This document shows, one piece after another, positions 60,601-64,000 of a stretch of 64,000 nucleotides of DNA. The position numbers and the translations under genes were made by a program. Position 1 is the first letter of the stretch; each line of letters begins with the position of its first letter. The notes beneath the pieces were generated by a model. That model was given only the letters and a program-made list of their open reading frames with translations. It made no database searches and was not told where the DNA came from. Source of the stretch: Rostratula benghalensis (taxonomy: Eukaryota; Chordata; Aves; Charadriiformes; Rostratulidae); the NCBI GenBank assembly GCA_013399305.1, contig VXAI01000138.1, forward strand, positions 1,212,545 to 1,276,544, written 5' to 3'.

Positions 60601-63600
60601 CCCCCCCCTGGTTTTGGGGGGTGTTGGTGGGGTGGGGATTTCTGCCACACTGCTCACCTGGACGAAGGGGTTGCTCCAGATCTGGATGCTCTCCGTCACG
60701 TTTAAGTGGCGCAGGAGCAGGTTGCTGACGATATTCATCAGCACCGGCAGGGAATGCACCATGGTGCTGTTGAATACGATCGTGAAAACATAGTTCTGGA
60801 AAGGAAACTGTTGGCTGTGTTAATCCTTCTGCACAAAGGGTAGTACCCTGAGAGGNNNNNNNNNNNNNNNNNNNNNNNNNNNNNNNNNNNNNNNNNNNNN
60901 NNNNNNNNNNNNNNNAATCTCAGCAAAATAAAGTGTGCTTTGCTGGAAGCTCTGGGCCGCTCAGGGTGGTTATAGCACATAACTTAATTCAGGAAAAAGA
61001 GTCATAATCACAGAGAAGAAATTCTTTGGAGTGAATTCCCAGCATGTTTTATGCTGCTGTGACACTGGGACAAACGATGCTCTGGACAATTACAGTCTGA
61101 GACACAAAGCACACAACAGCCCACACTCCTGTGTTCTTGTCAATGCATTTAAAACCCAGAGAGGTGGTGGAGTCTCCCAGAGAGGTGGTGGAGTCTCCCA
61201 GAGAGGTGGTGGAGTCTCCATCTCTGGAGACATTCAAACCCCTCCTGGACACGTTCCTGTGGGACCTGCTCTGGGTGTTCCTGCTCTGGCAGGGGGGTTG
61301 GACTGGATGAGCTTTCAAGGTCCCTCCCAATCCCTGAGATTCTATGATTCCATGAAACCCAGCCCCTGAGCTCGGCCGCTCTGCCCACCTCACCTGCCTG
61401 GATTCAAGGTCAAAGACGTTCAAGGCCGCGCTGTGAGGGGCAGCCGAGACGTAGTCGCTGTCGTTGAACATCTCCAGGAGGACGCTCATGCTCCCCAGGG
61501 AGCGGACAATGCCATCGATATCCGAATCTGGTGTCGGACAGAGAAAACACCCCCGTTACTCATCTCCAGCCTGGGGTGGGTGACACAGAACTAAAGATGC
61601 CTTTTCCCACTGATGATGATGCCCGACGAGCCCTAGGATGAGAAATCACTGCTTCCTTACACACCCCACCACACAGACTCCTCTGCTGAACAACAGGAAC
61701 GGTTTTATTTTGTCTTCCCACCCAACAGCCTCCAAAGCATCCAAGACATTTTTTGGGGGTTATACTCTCCCATCAATTCATGGCAGTCAAATGCAGCAGT
61801 GAGGAAGCAGAGCATTAGCAGGGTACTCCACGTTCCAGGAGAGCAGAGAATTAGCCAAGAGAGCAGGACACCAGTGGCACTTTGAGACAGTCTCTGGAGA
61901 AACGAGGTTGTATGAACAACAAATTCCCAACAACTCAACAGACACTCATTTCTACTGCCCAGATCACTGCTATGTGCTTTTTTAACACCCCAAGTTGAAA
62001 CAAAAAGGAATTTTGCAGAATGCTTTGTAGCAGGCTTTTAACACTGAATCACCTAAACATTTCTCTTCCCAGTTCCTTTGCACAGGTCTCCTCTGCCTTG
62101 AGACAACCAGACATGGAAGGAGGAGGGAAATGTCCAAATCAGCCCCATGGCACAAAGGATACTCATTCTCGACCACCTCTGGATACTTGGAAACTCTTCA
62201 TTGGGGTTAATCTCAAGGAAAAAAGTTTGTCCCCAGCCCCAGAAGTTCCTTTCCCACCAGGGAAATGCCAGGTTACAGAGAGCTGCGGGGACAGGGGCCG
62301 TCCCCAGGCAGCGTCTCTGCCCTCCTACCTGTGGAGTTCTGCAGCAGGAGACGGCTCCTGTACTTGTGATAGTCCTCACCAGGCTTCAGCAAGTACAGAT
62401 CTGGGGAAAGTCTGATAGCAGTCACGGAATTTTTGATGATGTGGTGTATGAAAAACAACAAAATCTGAACTACAAGAAAAATCAGAAAAAGCAACAACCT
62501 GAAAGAAATAGAAGTTTTGGTTTTATTAAAATTCAGCGCAAGCCAACTCAGTTTATGCTACCACAACATCTCCCTCACCCCCCTCAAATAAACATCTATT
62601 CAACAGTAATGGATAGTTACATTTAAAAAATAATCACTATGAAGCTATGGGATAAAAACTAATTGCATCCTGCCATTTCCCTGGTGCCACTCAAACCAGT
62701 TTTGACAACTCTGTATGCACGTGAGAAAGCCCCAATACTCACATCACTCTCACGCATTTATTCTCCCGCTTGAGACTGAGGAAATGGACTTTTGCTATGG
62801 TGGAAACCTGCTTCTTCCAGAGGGCTGTGTTGCTCATGGCTGATGCCTTCGTCTCCGAGAGCATGAGGAGGCTCTGCTCCATGTCATCCAGGGACTTTGT
62901 ATCCGCTTCCTCCTGCGCTTGCTGGGAATTGAACACGCTGTAATCTGGAAAGGAAGGTTCAACGCTCCGTCACAGCGATGCCGTTTGAAACATCAACGCT
63001 GGAGAACCCTGGGTGGCCACCAACCCCTTCCCCTTGCTGTCACAGAAGCCACCTCTTCTCGTCCCCACCTCTCGACTTCACCCCAAGCCCAGCGACACCC
63101 GTCCTCCCCCAAAGCCCAGAATCTCCTGCACAGCAGATGCTTCAGGCAGATGAGACAAACTCCTGCCGCTGACACGAGACAACCTGCCCCAATCCCATAC
63201 CACCAGCACTACTCAAACCAGCACATTCAGCCTTAAACCCTCTTAATACCCACACAAAAGCTGTGTGGAGCAGGGCAGCTTACTAGCCTGTATCGCAGAG
63301 AACGCTCTAGAAAGATTAAGATGGCTTAAAACCACCCAAAGTTGAGATCAAAAGAAGGACTGATTCATCCTGGAGCAATATTAAGTGGTCCCAGCTCTTC
63401 ATTTGAATTGGAAGTTAATTTAAAGGAGGGGAAGAGAGACCAGTTCAGCTATTTCAGCCTTAGTGCAGGCTGATCCTACTGCTCACGCAGAAGGTTGGAA
63501 ACAAATTTTACACTGAGCATTTACAGTTTCTTGGAAGTAAGTTCCACTAAGAAAATAAAGCACTTTTTGAAAAGCTAACCATAAAAAGTGCAACTGTACA

Positions 63601-64000
63601 AGTGAATTAGATGCAAGTACACTGGATGAAAAATTAATCACTGCAGAGACAGCTAGTAAAAAGCTTTTCCTCCAGACCCTCCCAGAATCACTCCCCACCC
63701 AACTCGCTGCTTTCGTGTGTTTTTCATGTGAAATATTTCAGAAGCCTGGAACACCCCACGGGTGAAGGAGCCCCACGCTGCTGGAGGCAACACTGTGAGA
63801 GGAGTTTTTATCCTCATCTCCACAGCTGAAGTCCCCCTGGCAGTGACATGGCATGGACAACTCCACACTAATTAGGACTGAAACCGAATCTGAGGGAAAA
63901 GAGTAAAAAGCAGCCATGGTCCATCCCACCTGCTTGATCGATCTCTGCCTCAACTTCCAGCTTCAGATAGACATCCTCCAGCGTCGTCATGGAAACACCA
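51573..64000 (-). CDS. ABCA5: ABCA5, ATP-binding cassette subfamily A member 5 (3' half, 22 exons, 5' end outside window)
   Basis: Full-size ABC transporter of subfamily A. The family member is known as a lysosomal/late-endosomal membrane protein linked to sterol and lipid handling. The window holds 872 codons including the stop, about half of the roughly 1640-residue family length. They start just after NBD1 (motif [13 protein letters not shown]), then cover the linker, TMD2, NBD2 and the C-terminus. NBD2 has Walker [11 protein letters not shown]-loop [11 protein letters not shown], Walker [13 protein letters not shown] and switch histidine TTHYMEEA. The end, [13 protein letters not shown] followed by a short tail, is diagnostic for ABCA5 and separates it from the ABCA6/8/9/10 group. 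All 22 exons join in phase with GT-AG sites. The signature loop reads LGVGL rather than LSGGQ. Identity is very likely; the 5' half lies to the right of the window. Confidence 0.96.
52378..52433 (-). CDS. ABCA5: ABCA5 exon a21 (C-terminal domain)
   Basis: A 56-nt exon encoding [18 protein letters not shown], typical of the end of subfamily A proteins. Acceptor TTCCACAG; donor GTGTGT. Confidence 0.92.
52691..52770 (-). CDS. ABCA5: ABCA5 exon a20 (C-terminal domain)
   Basis: Encodes [20 protein letters not shown] and LEE. 80 nt in all members of the cluster where visible; acceptor TTGTTCCAG. Confidence 0.92.
53708..53857 (-). CDS. ABCA5: ABCA5 exon a19 (post-NBD2)
   Basis: Encodes [20 protein letters not shown] and IFPNANRQE, the conserved segment after NBD2. 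150 nt. Confidence 0.93.
54070..54189 (-). CDS. ABCA5: ABCA5 exon a18 (NBD2 switch histidine)
   Basis: Encodes [20 protein letters not shown], containing the switch histidine, and then [10 protein letters not shown]. 120 nt. This is the useful comparison for paralog 1, where the histidine is replaced. Confidence 0.95.
54594..54688 (-). CDS. ABCA5: ABCA5 exon a17 (NBD2 Walker B and D-loop)
   Basis: Encodes [20 protein letters not shown] and then [12 protein letters not shown], with intact Walker B Asp, catalytic Glu and D-loop. 95 nt; donor GTGAGT. Confidence 0.95.
54779..54854 (-). CDS. ABCA5: ABCA5 exon a16 (NBD2 signature loop)
   Basis: Encodes the helical segment and the signature region [10 protein letters not shown]. 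The loop LGVGL departs from consensus LSGGQ; the mammalian ABCA5 loop is also non-canonical as I recall it. 76 nt in all three genes. Confidence 0.92.
55364..55539 (-). CDS. ABCA5: ABCA5 exon a15 (NBD2 Q-loop)
   Basis: Contains the Q-loop segment [20 protein letters not shown]. 176 nt, ends in phase 2; donor GTAAGG. Confidence 0.94.
55692..55783 (-). CDS. ABCA5: ABCA5 exon a14 (NBD2 Walker A)
   Basis: Encodes [20 protein letters not shown], a canonical Walker A P-loop, ending in PTSGQ. 92 nt; donor GTGCGT. Confidence 0.95.
55926..56043 (-). CDS. ABCA5: ABCA5 exon a13 (NBD2 start)
   Basis: Encodes the first strands of NBD2: the LHKEFDE motif, a Lys-rich turn and [13 protein letters not shown]. 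118 nt, ends in phase 1 directly before the Walker A exon. Confidence 0.92.
56124..56250 (-). CDS. ABCA5: ABCA5 exon a12 (acidic pre-NBD2 linker)
   Basis: Encodes [20 protein letters not shown], the acidic pre-NBD2 linker typical of this group. Acceptor CCTGTAG; donor GTAAGG. Confidence 0.92.
56801..56892 (-). CDS. ABCA5: ABCA5 exon a11 (last TMD2 helix)
   Basis: Encodes [18 protein letters not shown] and ends in REDPFFR, the start of the cytosolic segment before NBD2. 92 nt, identical in size in all three genes; donor GTGTGT. Confidence 0.92.
56952..56982. repeat. 12-bp tandem repeat (about 2.5 copies)
   Basis: The unit GGTCCCAGAGCT is repeated twice and begins a third copy, in the ABCA5 intron between exons a10 and a11. 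Confidence 0.8.
57445..57519 (-). CDS. ABCA5: ABCA5 exon a10 (short loop exon)
   Basis: A 25-codon exon with a basic loop followed by [12 protein letters not shown], matching the family pattern NPWDRLSVAVI. Acceptor ATTGTCAG; donor GTAAGT. Confidence 0.9.
58060..58197 (-). CDS. ABCA5: ABCA5 exon a9 (TMD2 helices)
   Basis: Encodes two hydrophobic segments with [20 protein letters not shown]. 138 nt, phase 0; acceptor TTGTACAG; donor GTAAGG. Confidence 0.92.
58455..58568 (-). CDS. ABCA5: ABCA5 exon a8 (TMD2 helix)
   Basis: Encodes [18 protein letters not shown] and [12 protein letters not shown]. 114 nt, phase 0; donor GTGAGT. Confidence 0.92.
59505..59675 (-). CDS. ABCA5: ABCA5 exon a7 (TMD2 coupling region and helix)
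   Basis: Contains the hallmark subfamily A stretch [17 protein letters not shown] and then hydrophobic residues. 171 nt, phase 0, the same size in all three genes. Confidence 0.93.
60011..60124 (-). CDS. ABCA5: ABCA5 exon a6 (TMD2 helix)
   Basis: Encodes a membrane helix ([16 protein letters not shown]) ending NAENHK. 114 nt, phase 0 at both ends. Acceptor TATTTCAG; donor GTAAAA. Confidence 0.92.
60170..60191. repeat. Poly-A tract
   Basis: About 21 As in the ABCA5 intron upstream of exon a6. Confidence 0.88.
60658..60795 (-). CDS. ABCA5: ABCA5 exon a5 (luminal loop 2)
   Basis: Encodes [20 protein letters not shown] and then a stretch with [10 protein letters not shown], giving two sequons (NST, NVT). 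138 nt, the same length as the matching exon in both paralogs. The N-gap lies in the intron upstream. Confidence 0.92.
60856..60915. other. Assembly gap (60 Ns)
   Basis: A run of N inside the ABCA5 intron between exons a4 and a5. Coding exons on both sides are complete and in phase, so no coding sequence appears to be missing. Confidence 0.99.
61147..61355 (+). mobile_element. CR1 retroposon fragment with internal 21-bp triplication
   Basis: Contains CTCTGGAGACATTCAAACCC and GGTTGGACTGGATGAGCTTT and ends GAGATTCTATGATTCCATGA, a typical CR1 3' end. Its left part carries three tandem copies of a 21-bp unit. It lies in the ABCA5 intron between exons a4 and a5. Confidence 0.88.
61154..61216 (+). 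repeat. 21-bp tandem repeat, three copies
   Basis: The unit CCCAGAGAGGTGGTGGAGTCT occurs three times in a row with no visible differences. CR1 elements normally have one such segment, so it expanded after insertion. Confidence 0.85.
61394..61527 (-). CDS. ABCA5: ABCA5 exon a4 (luminal loop 2)
   Basis: Encodes luminal loop sequence containing [19 protein letters not shown], close to the same stretch of mammalian ABCA5. Acceptor ACACCAG; donor GTGAGG; 134 nt. A CR1 repeat lies just downstream in the intron. Confidence 0.92.
62329..62498 (-). CDS. ABCA5: ABCA5 exon a3 (first helix of TMD2)
   Basis: Encodes the hydrophobic helix [16 protein letters not shown] and the start of the second luminal loop, with an N-glycosylation sequon NST. 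Acceptor TTTCTTTCAG; donor GTAGGA; 170 nt against 167 in the neighbouring paralogs. Confidence 0.92.
62743..62944 (-). CDS. ABCA5: ABCA5 exon a2 (linker)
   Basis: Encodes the linker before TMD2, with DYSVF at its start and the ABCA5-like stretch [16 protein letters not shown], then a basic juxtamembrane part. Acceptor TTTCCAG; donor GTGAGT; 202 nt. Confidence 0.92.
63930..64000 (-). CDS. ABCA5: ABCA5 exon a1 (partial at window edge)
   Basis: Encodes [20 protein letters not shown], the conserved end of the NBD1 module. The donor GTGGGA follows at 63929, and the exon ends in phase 1. The upstream part lies beyond the right edge. Confidence 0.9.

Noticed and set aside
60738..60980. Open frame running across the N gap
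   Set aside because: It is translated through Ns and is not supported; the real exon a5 ends at 60795.
1..64000. Bacterial-type operon, CRISPR array, integrated virus, toxin or rRNA/tRNA gene
   Set aside because: No spaced direct repeats, no long uninterrupted coding block, no cloverleaf or rRNA-like stretch and no viral protein signature were seen. Everything coding is spliced ABCA sequence.

Overview
This is vertebrate nuclear DNA, almost certainly from a bird. Three 3' ends of CR1 retroposons with the typical avian ATTCTATG-type terminal octamers are present, and the genes are split into many short exons with GT-AG splice sites. Every gene I can support lies on the minus strand, so transcription runs from high to low coordinates.

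Layout from right to left. (1) The 3' half of ABCA5 occupies 51573-64000 as 22 coding exons, followed by a long 3' UTR down to a polyadenylation signal at 48344-48349. (2) A complete ABCA6/8/9/10-group gene ('paralog 1') has a predicted 5' leader exon near 46.4-46.5 kb and 38 coding exons from 43688 to 21124. The exon lengths I derived add up to 4806 nt, an unbroken frame of 1601 residues plus stop. Its polyadenylation signal is at 20963-20968. (3) A second ABCA6/8/9/10-group gene ('paralog 2') has a leader exon ending at 19580 and 31 coding exons from 17480 to 22. It runs off the left edge inside the second nucleotide-binding domain (NBD2). One assembly gap of Ns (60856-60915) sits in an ABCA5 intron.

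The three genes are a head-to-tail tandem array of full-length ABC subfamily A lipid-type transporters, equivalent to part of the mammalian ABCA5-ABCA10-ABCA6-ABCA9-ABCA8 cluster. Exon lengths and phases correspond one to one between the genes, so they arose by tandem duplication. Each protein has the order TMD1 (one helix, large luminal loop, five helices), NBD1, regulatory linker, TMD2, NBD2, short C-terminal tail. I cannot assign paralogs 1 and 2 to a single mammalian symbol, because the mammalian copies may have duplicated independently.

The main oddity is in paralog 1. Its frame is intact, but NBD2 has lost the switch histidine (Gln instead) and has an altered D-loop, and its NBD1 Walker A carries an Arg-Ser change. 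Other points are two GC-AG introns, a possible alternative N-terminus, a Cys-bearing 25-residue linker expansion in paralog 2, a roughly 150-bp sequence present twice, and a CR1 copy with a triplicated 21-bp unit. I found no bacterial, viral, CRISPR or other novel gene system. Exon boundaries were derived by hand from splice signals, phase continuity and comparison among the three paralogs.
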